Below, one piece after another: positions 35,727-61,990 of a stretch of 64,000 bases of DNA. The stretch's first letter is position 1; every line of letters begins with the position of its first letter. The DNA lies in contig NC_056534.1 of the NCBI RefSeq assembly GCF_910596095.1, positions 9,488,490-9,552,489 on the forward strand, in the 5' to 3' direction. The position numbers and the translations under genes were made by a program. This stretch comes from Thunnus maccoyii (taxonomy: Eukaryota > Chordata > Actinopteri > Scombriformes > Scombridae). The notes under the pieces were generated by a model. That model ran no database searches and was not told where the DNA came from. It saw only the letters and a list, made by a program, of their open reading frames with translations.

Positions 35727-38700
35727 ATGGAGTCTTCATCATCAACATCGTGCAGCAGAAAGAAAAGAAAGAACATCTCCCCCACGGCACATGAGACGGC
35801 CAAGAGATTAAAAAGTGGGCAGGAGGATGATGAAGCAGTGGAGTGTGGACGTACCTCCTGCTCACCGAGGATCTCTGTGCTGCCTGAAAGCCTCCAGCAA
35901 GCAATTACACTGAATGAGCTGACAGAGCTGCTGCATTATGCCGCTCTGGGGAAAACAGGTGGCATCAAACAGCCCAGGTAATGACTGTAATTATCTGTAA
36001 TGTACTAATACTGTGTCCCTGCACCCAAACATGTGTCTAAAATATCTAATGTAAGTATTTTGCCTTGTAGTTGGTGTCGTCTTCACCACCAGAGGAAGGT
36101 CAAAGGTGTGAATGTTGTGCTGGTGGAAGGTCTCACCCAGAGTCACTTCTACAAACACTACCTCAGCCTGCGACACCTCAGGACCAACTACACCACTGTA
36201 AGTAACCAGAGGGGATGTAAACATAGTAATAGATTATTTATTGGGACAAGTTCTACTCAAACTGTCAGTGTTTTGGTTTAATGCTGGTCCTTGTTTTTTA
36301 TCTGACTGTATTAGAGGGTCACCTTCACTCCATCATCTAACAACCTTGCGTCTGGAATCTTCGAGAGTGAACTTCCTAAATTTGACTGGTCATCTGTTTC
36401 CCAAACAGACAAGGAAAAGAGCGCCTTGCATAAAGGTGAGAATTGTGTATGTGCATATGTGGAATGTGCTGGAAAATACAGTAAATGCCTACATTTTCAG
36501 TATAACATGAGACCAAGACTTGTCGTGATGTAGCCCAGAGTCTGAACTCACAGAGATGCTGCACATATTTTTAGATTCAATGTTACTTACACTCTCCGAG
36601 TATATCATCATCTCTGATGTGCATCGCTGATAAACATCTATAAAGCCGCTTAGAAATGATAGAAAAAAGACACTTGCTATAACTTAAGTACTTGTCTGAG
36701 AATTATCACGTTTTGTTTTTAAATTTTCTTCAGTATCAAAGTCATCCAGTGGTAGTTGTCTGTACATTTATGGTACATTGCAAACAGGAACTTATAATAC
36801 CTAATTCAGCATACTTTTAATGGTGCCAAAATGTAGTAATAATAATAATTTTATTTGCATAGCACTTTTAAATATTATACTACTTGACAAGGCAAAAGAA
36901 CACTGAAAGATTATAATAAATCAAACATAGGATAAAATATTAAAAACACTAATACATAGGGGGAAAAAAATAAAACAAACAAATGTAAACAAATATAGGC
37001 TCAAGTTGTAGCCCATAGTGTCCACAACTCACTGAATCCATGGCAACGTTATACTTCCTGTTCACATGTTCCCCGTTTACACTCCCCAAACCATTATATG
37101 GGGCAACACTGTGGCGACTGTGGCTCAGAGGCAGTGCAGGTTGTCCACTAATCGGAAGATCGGCAATTCCCTGGCTACGTGTGTCGAAGTGTCCTCGGGC
37201 AAGATACCGAACCCCAAATTGCTCCCGAAGGCTCACATCAGTGTGTGTGTGTGTATGATTAGAAACTCCTCCTGATGAGCAGGTTGGCAGCCTCTGCCAT
37301 CAGTGTATGAATGTGTGTGTGAATGTCGACATGTAGTGTAAAGCGCTTTGAGTGTTCGGAAGACTAGAAAGGTGCTGTATGAATGCATCCATTTGCCGTT
37401 GTACATGATTATGACTGACACCCAATACAGCTAAGACACAGATCATGAAGATCCATTCCAAATCCAGCAACCCCATCCTCATGAACAACAATAGCCTGGA
37501 AGAGGTGGAGGCGTTCACATACTTGGGCAGTGTTGTGGACATCACCGGAGGGATAGAGGCTGATATAAAAAGCCGGATTAACAAGGCAAGGATGGTGTTT
37601 AACATGCTCAGAAAGATCTGGAGCTCAAAAAACATCTCAATAAACACCAAACTGTGTTGCCGTATGGATCGGAAACACGGAGGACAACCAAACAAACAAC
37701 AAACAGACTACAGACAGTCATTAACACCTGCCTAAGAAGTATATTCAAAATCTAGTGGAGAGACAAAGTAAGAAATGTGGATCTGTGGAGGAGAGCAGGC
37801 CAGGATCCCATTACCTTACAGATTCTGGGGAGAAAGCGGAGTCGGATTGGGCATACCCTCAGAAAACCTGCCACAAACATCACCCGACAAGCCTTGACAT
37901 GGAACCCACAGGGAACAAGAAACAGAGGTTGACCCAGGAATAGCTGGAGGAGAGATGCCCAGGCGGAAATAACTAGAAGTGGGCTCAACTGGGGAGATCT
38001 AGAGGGAATCGCTCGTAATCGAGTGAAATGGAGGTCGTTTGTCAATGGCCTGTGCTCCTTGGAGGAGCAAATGGCCCTAAGCGAATGATTATCCTCTGAA
38101 TCAAAGTGAGACAAGGAACAAAGAATAATAAAAAGAGGGACAAAATCTGTTAATATGAGCTATCTATCAGTATTTTTATGACATTACTAATGGTCAGAGT
38201 TATATTATATTCGCCATTTGAAAACCAGTGAAGGATTATCACCAGTTATTACCACAGTGTCAGACTTTGAAAACCCTCGATGTAGCCTAAATGACTTTTC
38301 TTCTTCCAGATTTTTAAAAGCGGTGTTACAATTAAGTGTTCAAATTTTCTGTATTCATGAAACTGTTGCAGATGGTAGAAATGAACAATTAATGCCTCTC
38401 TCTGCTTATTGGGTCAAAGTAATCTTCTCTAATATTCACTCACTCACATATTGAGGCATTTTTGTCAATAATATTGTGTCTCTCTCTCGTTGTTCACTGT
38501 GTGTGTTATTGTGCTCTGCTGCAGGGCTGAAGAATCACCCTGTAATCATCAAGTTTGGGACAGAGAGGAGAGGACTGACAGCGTATGTTTTCACCCAGGA
38601 GGAGATGATCAAGAAGCACTACCCTGTTAAAGGTGAGTCTCTCTCTCTCTCTTTCTCTCTTTCTTTCTTCCTCTGTCTTGCTGCCTCTCTCCGTCGTCCC

Positions 38701-39881
38701 CTCCTCACCTCCTCCTTCTTTTGTTTCCTTTGACTCAGGAATGCCAGGCTTTGAGGAATTTATTTGCACAGATAGTGATGATTTTGTCACTGACAGCAGC
38801 CCTTTGTACGGACTCGACTGTGAAATGGTGAGATGCGTTTCATCCTTTTGCCATGTTTGACATTTACACTCTGTGCACTTTACTTGATATATTGTAGATA
38901 CATGTCATTGACCCTTTAACATTGTGTTTCCAGTGTCTAACAGAAAAGGGATATGAGCTGGCCCGGGTTTCTCTGGTGGACAGCGACGGCAAGTGTGTGC
39001 TGGACGATCTGGTGAAACCTGAGAACAAAATCCTCAACTACCTCACCAAGTACACACACACACACTCATACACACATGCTTTCATACTATTGATAAACAA
39101 CATCACTGTGTTAAAATGCTACAACGCATTTCTGTCGCCTATGTCATCGGCTGCCTCCTGATAGGTTCTCTGGTATCACTGCAGCGATGTTGCGGCCAAT
39201 CACGACCACCCTCCGGGACGTTCAGGCGAAGCTCAGGATGCTGTTGCCGCGGGACGCAGTCCTGGTGGGCCACTCCATCAACAACGACCTCATGGCTCTG
39301 AAAGTGAGTGACTACTGACATTTTGGTTTCAGCTCGTAACAGCTACGAAATGATCAGGTGAAGCTTGTTTAGTAGAAAGTGAAGTTTGTTTACTTTTTCT
39401 CTCTTTGTCTCTCTAGTTTTATATTTTCTAAATATGCTGCTTTTCTAAAATACTGAGGTGTACTAAACCAAGTTATTTTACTCTAGAGGGACATCAAGCA
39501 CAGATGCATGTTTTTTTTTCATTATAAACACATTTTGACCTGTACTGTGTGTCGTCTTCCCTGCAGCTGATCCACCAGCATGTAATTGACACTTCGCTGC
39601 TGTACAGGAGAGAGTTTGGACAGAGGTTTAAGCTCAAGGTCCTGGCTGAGACAGTGCTGAAGTAAATTCCCCCTTTCTATCAAGCTCTCTCTCTCTCTCT
39701 CTTTCTACCTCTCTGTGTCTCTCGCCCACCGTGGCTAACAATTTAATTTTCCGCTCATCTCCCAGGAGGCAAATACAAACTGAAGAGAAGAAGGGTCACA
39801 ATCCTATTGAGGATGCTCTGGCAGCCCTGGAGCTGGCTCAGTACTTTATTAAAACAGGACCTCTTCAGGTAACACATTACG

Positions 39882-39936
<55 letters not shown>

Positions 39937-42900
39937 GATATAACATTTTCATGTGTATGCTCGCTGTCAGGTTGTAGAGCTTCATCTGGAGGAGCTGTGG
40001 GGATACACAATAGTAGAGGAGTCCGCTGACTGTACACCTGCTGCACCCACACCAAGTAACAGGTACCAGGTAACATATTACATACTGTTTAGAGTTATCT
40101 GTATTGTTTACATCTTACTACAGACACAGGAAACTTTTTGGAAACAACCTGAAAACACTGTGGACGCACATTGTTTTCTTTTTGTAAACAGCATTTTCAG
40201 ATCTAACTGACTCAGAGTGGATGTAGTGAGTCAGTCTACAGATTTTTATAACTCAGTCTGTTTCTTTTATTCCTAGTTTGATGTGATTTAGTTGTCAACT
40301 GGAACCCTTGTGAAGTAGCTATGCGATAGATTTAGGGGAAAACATATACTCCACTTGTTGTCTTCTTCATAAAACCTCATCAAATAATAAAAATGATCTT
40401 TCTTGTGCAGGTTTGCTGACATATTGCAGACACTTGGCAGGTCAGTGGCCTTTTTAGGAAAACGTTCTGACATCGCCCTGCCTCTGTCCGATCAGCAGTG
40501 GCACAATTCTGACAAAGAGGTGAGACTTTCAGATCGTGTCTAAGGTGGTTTTGATTCCAGTGCAACTGATGTGATGGGACAGTCTTGCTTGAAACCCAAA
40601 ATTAGCTTGTTTTTCTTTTATTTCTTGTGTGCATTAGTCTCAAATCGTTTTTACTATTTACATTTGTTCTGTCTCATTATTGGCTTGTCAGTCATCTGTA
40701 AAGCACTTTCGATTGCATTAACCTGTACAAAAGGTGCTATACAAATAAAGTTTGATTGATTGACTGGTTTCCTACACAAAGTAGTATTGATCTATTTTCA
40801 TTTCTGGTGCACATACAGCAGGTGCTCATAAAGGTTTGGCAGTTTACCTGTTTGTTAGGTATTAAGACCTTTGTCTCCAAGTACCTGGATTTGATGGAAA
40901 ATCTTTAAAGCAACAAAGCAAAGACAGATTAATTAAGTTGCTACTTATTGATAATATTTTTGACCAGGACCAATGATTGTTTTCATTATTGATTAATCTG
41001 CCAATTATTCAGTCATTTAGTCAATGGACGCCAAAAAATAAGGAAGAAATGGCATTCATAATTTCTCAAAGCCCACAGTGATGCTTGTTTTGCCAGATTT
41101 ATTTGTCCAAAACCTTAAGATATTAATGTTAAATATATTTTTTTGTCAAATATGAAGAAAAATACAAAAACATTTGAGAGGCTGAAACCAAAGAACATTC
41201 AGCATTTCTGCTTGAAAGACGACTTAAATGATGGATCAATTATCAAAATAGTTGCAGATTAATTTTTTGCAGATTAGTTGCAGATTAATTCATTTTTTGG
41301 TCAATTAATCGGTTAATTGTTCCAGCTAATCATATTATAGGTGACTGTATTATGTGCCAGCAGCAAATCAGAAGTGACAGGCTGCACGTTTCTGCATATT
41401 TGCTCTGCTTTTCTGCTTCTTCTTCCACCGTCTTGTTCCTCTCTTCTTTTCCATCAACATTCTGTGCGAAATTCTTCTTCTTCTCTACTTATTCATACTT
41501 CATCATCTTTCCTTCAGGTAGTGGCTGCTTTCAGGAGACACACCAAGTGTCCGTTCTTCTCTGTGCTCCAGTTCTCTTCTTTTTCAAAACAACTTCAGAG
41601 TTTCTTCCCTCATCAGGAGCAGCAGTACCAGAGGGTGAGGCATTCATTCAGATCATGTATCATTTTTCAGTGTCTGACTGTCATTTTTACAAACTATTTA
41701 CCGTGTTTGTTAATCCTGCAGGTGCATGCAAACCTTCGAGATATGTGTGTAGTGTTTGCGGGGCCGCTCCCCGCTGGTTTCTCTGAGAGAGATGTGAGGC
41801 GGCTGTTTCGTTGCTGTGGATCGGTTCAGAAAATCAAAATGCTGAACACAGCTGTCAGGGTACGTCTCACCTGCAGTACAGTCCTCCATTTTACATTTAA
41901 TAAACTGCTATTTGGTGATAATTACTGCTTCTGTTCATTTATATAAAAGGAAAGGTGATGAAATGTTTAATCTGATCTGTAAATTATCCTAATTCTCTTT
42001 TTCTATTGTGGTAGAAAATATCGTTTCTGTTATCTGTTTATATAAATATAATTGTGTCCTCTGCTCCGGTTCCTGTTAAACTGTTTGTTCTCCTTCCTCT
42101 ATATGTGCTTTATTAATCTCATCTGTCCTTTCTGACAATGTTTGTTCTCCAGGTCCATGCAGAAGTCGAGTTCGAGCAGCTGGAAGGAGCTCTGCTGGCT
42201 TTAAAAACTTTGAATGGACTTAACGTGCAGGGACAGTCCATCAAGGTAACTCTCTTCCCTTTTTCTTTCTGTTTCTTCCCCTTTACATTACAGTTAAACA
42301 TTTGGAGACTTCTGTACCTCCAGTATACTGTATTTGATTGCATGTGTGCATTTTCTAGGTGCAGAGGCCTGTTTATGAGTCGACGCTGGACCTGGATCTG
42401 ACTCTTGATGCTTTGAGGGGTGACGCTCTCAACACCAGTCACCTCTATGCTGTTAAATTAAACCCCAGTATGGCTGAGAACATGCACATTTCTGCAAAAG
42501 TTAACGGGCACACTAAATGTTCAGGTGTCACTCATGTTCAAACAGCGAACAAGACGCCTCCTGCTAAAGTAAACGGTCACTATTCTGAGACTGAGTCAAC
42601 TGCAGCAAAGCAGTTTCCTACCACAAAGTCTAAACTGTCTGAGGAGAAACTCAGAGAAACATTTGGCCAGTTTGGTAAAGTGGAGAGAATCTTCCTGCCT
42701 GCCAAACCTGGAAAACATGCAAGACATGCGCGCATCAGTGAGTAAACAGCTACAATATGAATTATCTCTTGTTGTATGTGTTCATTTCTGACCTGAGTGT
42801 GTGTGGTTGACAGAGTTTGATAGCTCAGAGGGGAAACACGCAGCTCTCAGCTCCTCTGAGGACCTTTGGAAGGAGCACTACCTCATCTGTCCATCCCTGA

Positions 42901-43836
42901 CTCCACCTCACTTGCCTTCATGGGTTGCCATGACAACTCCTGTGACTTCAGTGGGAGCTAATGGGGTCGCAGCAGAAGACGAGGAGAGGACCCACATGCA
43001 CACCAGCTCTCAGGTAAGCAAACTACAATAATTATTAGTTATTATTAAACTATTATTTTCTTTTTTGTAAGTGCTTTAAAAGTTGTGTGTGAAAACCACA
43101 AGATGGCAGCAGAAGATCCTTGGAACATCATAGTCCCATTGTTCTGGCTTTCAGCTGTCAGGATCAATTCTCAGATTTTTTCTTCTCACAGGGGAAACGG
43201 AGCTTTTGAAATGTAGGCTAGCTTTATTTGTCATGACTTGCTTTCATGATGAAAACTAAGCGATTACAAGCAATGTAATAATGCTTTGTGTAGACTTTGA
43301 CATTTCTCTGTCCTTGGAGAAGTGTTGGACTCGTAATTATTGTGATTTTTGTCAAAGTTAGTGTACGTTAGAATACAAGTACATTGCCAAAAATATTGTA
43401 ATAAAGTACATATGAGGCAGTGATTTAGTACTTCTGTGATTAGATTTTTCTGAGGTGTACAGTTTATGATATATAGCACATATGTGATGACAGTTTGTTT
43501 TATGTGTAGGACCAGGAAATGGAGCTTATGATGAAGAAGTTGGACCGGCGCCTGGGGAAGCTCTTCAGATCTCTCCCAGAATGCACCTTGTCTGTGGTTG
43601 TGCTGCTTGGACATACCAGGTGAGGTGTCATGACTCTTATGTTAAAGAAATTATTATCATCATTATCTCTCATTTTTCAGATTTGTTTTTATTTTATTTT
43701 TGCATTTGTCTTTATTGATACAATAATTGATTGATTACAAAAAAAATATTTGAGCCATTTCTTCCATCTCCTCTTCCTCAGCGCTCATGGACACTTTCCT
43801 GGTTTGTGTCTTATGGAGGTCAAGCAGGAATCTTGA
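35727..43836 (+). CDS. rexo5: RNA exonuclease 5 (NEF-sp), DEDDh exonuclease with RRMs
   Basis: Nuclear/nucleolar 3'-5' exoribonuclease of the REXO group, implicated in rRNA and snoRNA 3'-end trimming. Eighteen coding exons join in frame to 813 residues (human about 774): 35727-35977, 36071-36197, 36315-36435, 38525-38632, 38739-38827, 38934-39049, 39165-39303, 39567-39661, 39766-39868, 39971-40062, 40411-40519, 41518-41634, 41722-41859, 42153-42245, 42359-42737, 42814-43013, 43510-43619, 43782-43836. Basic N-terminus (SRKKRKN). Catalytic motifs: LYGLDCEM (D229, E231), LVGHSINNDL (D312), GHNPIEDALAALELAQYF (H360, D365). RRM1 starts at about residue 495 (MCVVFAGPLPAGFSERDVRR); a second RRM-like unit contains LRETFGQFGKVERIFLP. 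Start: the ATG at 35727 lies 20 nt after the acceptor; upstream codons belong to the pyrimidine tract. Exon 10 has two possible donors (see findings). Confidence 0.95.
37115..37400 (+). mobile_element. tRNA-derived SINE in rexo5 intron 3
   Basis: The tRNA-like head has a box A-type GTGGCTCAGAGGCAGTGC and a decayed box B region. It is followed by the SINE body words GTCCACTAATCGGAAGATCG, TCGAAGTGTCCTCGGGCAAG and AAAGCGCTTTGAGTG, typical of a widespread fish SINE. Confidence 0.7.
37425..38100 (+). pseudogene. 3' remnant of a non-LTR retrotransposon in rexo5 intron 3
   Basis: The frame at 37445 reads MKIHSKSSNPILMN, VEAFTYLGSVVDITGGIEAD and SRINKARMVFNMLRKIW, the C-terminal part of a reverse-transcriptase polyprotein. 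After a frameshift and internal loss, other frames read GRKRSRIGHTLRKP, TRQALTWNPQGTRNRG and WRSFVNGLCS, its end. It has stops and frameshifts, so it is inactive. Sense orientation to rexo5. Confidence 0.75.
38639..38700. repeat. (CT)n pyrimidine tract beside a rexo5 donor
   Basis: CT dinucleotides and TTTC words start 4 nt inside intron 4 (donor at 38632). Confidence 0.85.
39883..39933. repeat. (CA)n microsatellite in rexo5 intron 9
   Basis: About 25 CA units starting 15 nt inside the intron. Confidence 0.95.
40590..40768 (+). repeat. SINE/LINE 3'-tail fragment in rexo5 intron 11
   Basis: GTAAAGCACTTTCGATTGCA and GGTGCTATACAAATAAAGTT followed by TTGATTGATTG, a retroposon 3' end common in fish. 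Confidence 0.6.
40960..41340. repeat. Family C repeat in rexo5 intron 11
   Basis: Near full-length copy with GATTAATCTGCCAATTATTC, a TTAGTTGCAGATTAATT duplication and AATCGGTTAATTGTTCCAGC. Confidence 0.65.
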
Positions 43837-43904
43837 GGAGTGTAAATCTACGCTGACAGTCAACTGATGCCTGATCCTGCGTGCCACCTGGACCAAGTGA
43901 AAGC

Positions 43905-43910
43905 AATAAA
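43905..43910 (+). promoter_or_regulatory. rexo5: Polyadenylation signal of rexo5
   Basis: AATAAA 69 nt after the rexo5 stop codon, with a second A-rich AAATAAAT shortly after. It implies a very short 3' UTR. Confidence 0.6.
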
Positions 43911-45002
43911 GATCAAATAAATATAAATGAAGATACAAATAAAACAATTAAGATATAAAATCCATCAATGAAGTATAAAATAAACACCTCAGACTTCTGT
44001 ACATTGAAACACAATCCGTCTGATATACGCAAGTTCAAGTCAAATGCTGTTAAAAATAATTTGTTGTTGCCTGGAAACAATCAGAGCTGCAGTAAAAACT
44101 AACATTTGCCTTTGGTACAATATTTTCTTTTTCTCTGAACTATAAACCTCCCGCATGTGTGATTATTATCGGACAAAATCATGAAAAGTGCAATCATGGA
44201 AGCACAAAACTCAGCACGTACTGAAGTGTAGTACTTCCAAGTATTTCCAGTTTGTCTGTCTTCCATTAGTTTGTTTTACTGGAAGACAATCAGACAGCAG
44301 TTTCATGAAGTCACAATGAACCCAAGACAGACAGGATAATAGATCATGTTAGCTGATTGTATAATAATATTAATGTAATTAAGTGAAATGTCACTTTAAA
44401 CTTGAGCTGAAGAGTTTTAACTATGAGCAGGATTTACCAACCTGATCTATGCATTTTGATACTGAAACATTAAATTGTTTTAATGTCTTGACTGTTGTCT
44501 TTTCATTATTGACCTTCAGCACCACTGTCCAGCTCCTCATCGTCATGGTTTTAAATTTGTATCGAAATTTAGAAGCCAAAGCCGGAAACTGAAGTGAATA
44601 GTAGCCTTTGATTTTTCTTTATAACCTTTCAAACTCTTGACATTGATAAGAATATGTGACACTTAAGGATCAATGAAAAGTGTTTTACAGAGCAGCTTTG
44701 TTGTACTGTGGTAGTACCAGTGTTCCCTAATTTTAGCAATATTTCACTTGAATATAAGTAGTTAATTACATTTTACTTCAAGTATAGTTACACATTAAAA
44801 AAACAATACTTAAGTCAAAAGTGGTTCCCAGAGCTCAATTTGTTTTACACAACGAGGGAAATCAAATGTTTTATGATCAACGTCATCTTGTGTCTTTACC
44901 AGAATCTTATGAGGAACTGTAAGTTAGGCCATATAACAAAGCAAGTGTATTTTAAATATTTCAGTCTGTATATGAAAGCTCACAATTTTTCACTTCAGTC
45001 TT
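43911..45002. other. Tail-to-tail spacer between rexo5 and parn, left part
   Basis: AT-rich with no open frame of note. Nothing recognisable apart from short ACTTAAGTA-type words of family B near 44750-44815. Confidence 0.5.
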
Positions 45003-45473
45003 AAAGTAATGGTTAGGCACCCAAATTAACTGGCACGTTTTTCTTACTGTAATCATTCCTCCTGTTCATACTGACCATTAGAGGATCCCTTCATAATGCA
45101 CTTACAATGTAAGTGATGTGGGGCCAAAATCCACAGTCCTCCTTTGGTGCAAAAATGTATTTAAACATTGATTTGAAGATAATGAGGCTTCAGTTGTCCA
45201 AATTACTGAAATCAAGTCAATATCTTTCAATGTCACCGTCTTTTTTAGTGCCAAAGTCTCTCACTTGGTTACAATCCTTCCATTGCAGCTGAGCAGGACT
45301 AAAATGATATTCACTGTGGATTTTGTCAACCATTACTTATATTGTAAGAGTGTTTGGAGATGATCTTCTACTGGTCAGTTTGAACAAGAGGAATGATTAC
45401 AGCAAGTAAAACCTTAATGTTCTTAATGCTCATACGGGCACCCTACTATAAAAATTGTGAAGCTGTCCTTTAA
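45003..45473. repeat. Foldback repeat family A, copy 3
   Basis: About 470 bp, with arms sharing TGTAATCATTCCTCCTGTTC and GAGGAATGATTACAG in opposing order and the end CTGTCCTTTAA. Confidence 0.75.
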
Positions 45474-46224
45474 GTGTGACTGGTTAAGAGCCCAATTACT
45501 AACTTGTGAAGACATTTTCACTTCAACTGTGGTCAGTTTGAAAACAAAAAGAGTCAGACACAAAAGATACTAAGAAACTTTCTTTAATTAATTCCCTTTC
45601 CAAGGAAATATTTAAGGATTTTTAAACTTTATCTTATACAAAAATGTATACGTTTTCTTGCGTTTACACATTTTGCATTGGAACATACTTCAACATCGTT
45701 GCAGGTTGACACAGTTACAAAACATTAAACATCAAAAAAAAAAAAAAAAGGTAAAGAAAAACAATTATGTACAAAAAAACAAGCACCTCTCATGAAGGGT
45801 CAAAATGCCACCAATAATAAATATCACATTATCATTGATCAGCTTATGTTTTGATAAAACTGGAGAAGTTGACATAAATTACTTGTTTTCTTTAAAAATG
45901 GAGAAAAAAATATATTTGACCGCCTTTAAATCCTAAATAACCCTGACCGTGTAAACTACAGGACCTGTTAAGTGGTATTTTATGAAATATTTATGAAAAT
46001 GATTCACAGGGATACAAAGACAAGAGAAAATGTAACTCTCCCTCCCATGCACAAACTCGCATACAACTCACACTCATAAAATATAAGACTGATTAGAGGA
46101 GACAACGTCATTAAAATTGATGAATAATTCCAAACTGACAGCATGGCTGTGGTGGCAGATTCCAGTCTGAACACGTCAGAAAATAAATGAAAATTTCCGA
46201 AGTTTTTAAACTTCAAGATTCTAG

Positions 46225-46276
46225 TTGTGTGTGTGTGTGTGTGTGTGTGCGCGTGTGTGTGTGTGTGTGTGTGTGT
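46225..46276. repeat. (GT)n microsatellite in the parn 3' UTR region
   Basis: About 26 GT units with one GCGC interruption. Transcribed as (CA)n if the parn 3' UTR extends this far. Confidence 0.9.
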
Positions 46277-46548
46277 TAACGCAGAAAAGTTGCCTGCTCC
46301 TCTGGTTTAAGATCAAAATATGGCAGCTGTCGTTATGGCTTGTGTTCTCTCTTTCAATAGTCCAGTCAACTTGCTCTGTTGGTTGCTTTGGACACGGTAT
46401 CCACAGCTGTTGAGTGAACGGATGAATTTAGGGCACGCACCACTCCCAGTAATGTATGCCCTTGAAGGAGAGAGTGCCCCAAGTGCTTAGGAAGAGACTG
46501 AGCAGAAGCCCAGTATGAGATAGCGGCCTCTCCGCTCCTCACCTCTCG

Positions 46549-59506
<12,958 letters not shown>

Positions 59507-59645
59507 CCTCGCACAATGACTGAACCCGGCTGTCAGCTATCGCTAGCTAGCCTACGTCAACGGGCTTTTAACAGTTTTACAAACACTTCCGGGGCCGCTC
59601 GCTAAAGGTAAATGCTAGGTTTGTTGGAGCAGGCGGAGGGACGAA

Positions 59646-59689
59646 CTCTCGCGAGTGCGGTTAATGTGATTGATCTTAATCTCGCGAGA
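59646..59689. promoter_or_regulatory. parn: Paired TCTCGCGAGA elements, parn promoter
   Basis: A perfect TCTCGCGAGA palindrome at 59680-59689 and a one-off copy (CTCTCGCGAGT) starting at 59646 lie about 140-180 bp upstream of the parn start codon in CpG-containing DNA. This motif is known in vertebrates from TATA-less, often bidirectional, housekeeping promoters. No gene is seen on the other side within the window. Confidence 0.65.
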
Positions 59690-59699
59690 GTTTCTCAAA

Positions 59700-61710
59700 T
59701 CCCCCAGGCTGATCCATGGACGTATTAGAGCTCTAATTCATCCATGAGCTGATCAAATCCAGCTTCCTACAAATTTACAAGCCAAACTATCGCCTCAGTG
59801 CCTTTATATACAGTATATATTTGGTATTGCCACTGAAAGAGATTACATTTACTGATTAAAATGGCACCCCTTATTGTAAATATAGCCTAACATCTTTTCT
59901 TATTAAAGTACGTGTTCACTGCGAATTTAGAGGAATGTGACATATTACACTAATTTTAGAGGTCTGTTTTACTGACTATTTAGCTCCAATTTTATGTCAC
60001 TTTCTTCATTTTCTTGACATCTTGCTTTTCTTTTAACATATTTAAAATTTATATAAGCCCCAACACTTCTTAAAACAAGCTCACAGTGGGGAAAAAGCAC
60101 TGTTAATAACATGAAAACATAACTGCAATGACCGTCATATTTCAGGACTGATTTGTGCCAATTAAGATAAGATAAGATAAGATAAGATAAGATAAGATAA
60201 GATAAGATAAGATAAGATAAGATATACTTTATAGGCCTATCAGGGACACGTCCAGGGCATCCCCAGCAAAGAGGGGAATAATTTATTTTCACTATAATTC
60301 CACCCATAATTAACACAATGACAGAATGTATGACTATTTTGGTCATGGGTTTCATATACTTTCTGTAATAAAACATCTAAAGTAAAAGTCTTATCAGATG
60401 GGGGTCTGTGGTCTTATCTGTGTCATTTTAGGGGTCCTTGCTGTGAATAAGTTTGAGAACCATTGCCTTACACCATTCATAGAAAACAACAACAAAAAAC
60501 TAAACCAATGCTATTGATAAAATCACTACAGCTTATAAAACCAGGAAAATAATATTGCACCAGTATTGCACACTGTAGCAGGATATTGCACATTCAACAT
60601 ATGACCAATAACTGAAGTATTGCATAAGCTAGTGTACACTATCTGTAAATTGCTCTGTGACTATGACCATTTAATTGCTGCTGTTTAAAATCCTATTGGA
60701 TGATGGGGAAAATGAGAGGGTCAAAAAGGCCACAAAAGTTATGAAAAATTGTAGTGGTGTCAGTTTACCAGGAAAATGTTTCTGAACAATCCTTCCTCTC
60801 CACTTCTCCCATTTTCACAGTTTATTATTTATGAGGTTTTATTTTATTTCTCACCTGCCTATTTTTTTTATGACTTACGTTACTTAGCTGTTGCAACACT
60901 GTAACCCGTTGGGATTAATTAAGTGTGTAACTCTTGTCCTCACTGTTTCTCTTGATATCAAAATGCAGTGTCATTGAGACCTCAGACTAGAAAATTTAGT
61001 AATTTTTGGTCACAAGGGATAATCTAGAAAAAGAAAACAGAAAACTGAAGACACCAAGGGAGGGATTGCTCATTATGTTATTTAAAATAACACATTTATC
61101 CATTCATTGTCTTTCTTTTCATATTTTTCAGGGTGACAGAGGCCTCACAATAAAGTTGTTATTTAGTATTTATTATTCAAGTGTTGCTGGAGTTTGGACC
61201 TCTTTTTGTCTCCTTCTCCATGCACCTTGGAAGTTAGTGAAGTTGTGCCAGAAATCTCTACTCCGACAGGAGGCTGGAGACAGCAAATACGAATACTGAG
61301 GCGAGGAACCACTGGACAAAATCCATCTCATAGCTGGTGTCTCACTGGCACTGATGCAGCTGCCACTGAGTTTCTGAGAGACAAAACAGTTCCTGCAGTT
61401 ATTATCTACGGTTTATCTTGTAAGATAAATATTTTTCAAAAGCTTTTTAGGGTAAAATATTCACAACGAAAGCTGGAGTGAGGTATTGCTTTCATTTAAA
61501 TGCAAAGATGACATTTCAAAAAGTGGAGACAGGGTGATTTTTCTTTTCTTTAATGAAAGGAACCAAGGAAAGGCTTCACCTTTTAACTGTAATGTTTTTT
61601 CTCCTTGAGTGTAAAACTGTAGGATTGTATGTTTTGACAGAATTGTGCAAATATGAAATACAAATGATTTTCTAGCCTTCAGATTTAAGGCTTGTAAACA
61701 CATGACAGAA
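59700..61710. other. Spacer upstream of parn without recognised gene
   Basis: AT-rich. A GATAA pentanucleotide array and short plus-strand frames at 61006-61481 lack homology or splice support. Confidence 0.5.
60163..60224. repeat. (GATAA)n microsatellite
   Basis: About twelve uninterrupted GATAA units. Confidence 0.95.
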
Positions 61711-61714
61711 ATGT

Positions 61715-61990
61715 ATATTCAATTCAATTCAATTCAGTAAGCTTTATTAGCATGAATGTCAGATGAACAATATTGCCAAAGCATCAAAGATAATACAATT
61801 GATTAAATAAAATAAAATCAATGCATAAATAAAAAGAACAAGACAATCTTACTTATCTTACTGTATGTCAAATAAAGACATAACATAGACATACAGTTTA
61901 ATTTGACTTACATGTTTTGCACACATATACAACGACATAAAATCCAGGTAATAGAAATAGAAGCGATATGACAGGAGAGGTTAAGAAGCC
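61715..61990. repeat. Dispersed repeat starting with ATTCA repeats
   Basis: ATTCAATTCAATTCAATTCA followed by GCTTTATTAGCATGAATGTC and AATATTGCCAAAGCATC, a retroposon or DNA-element end familiar from fish genomes. Confidence 0.5.
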
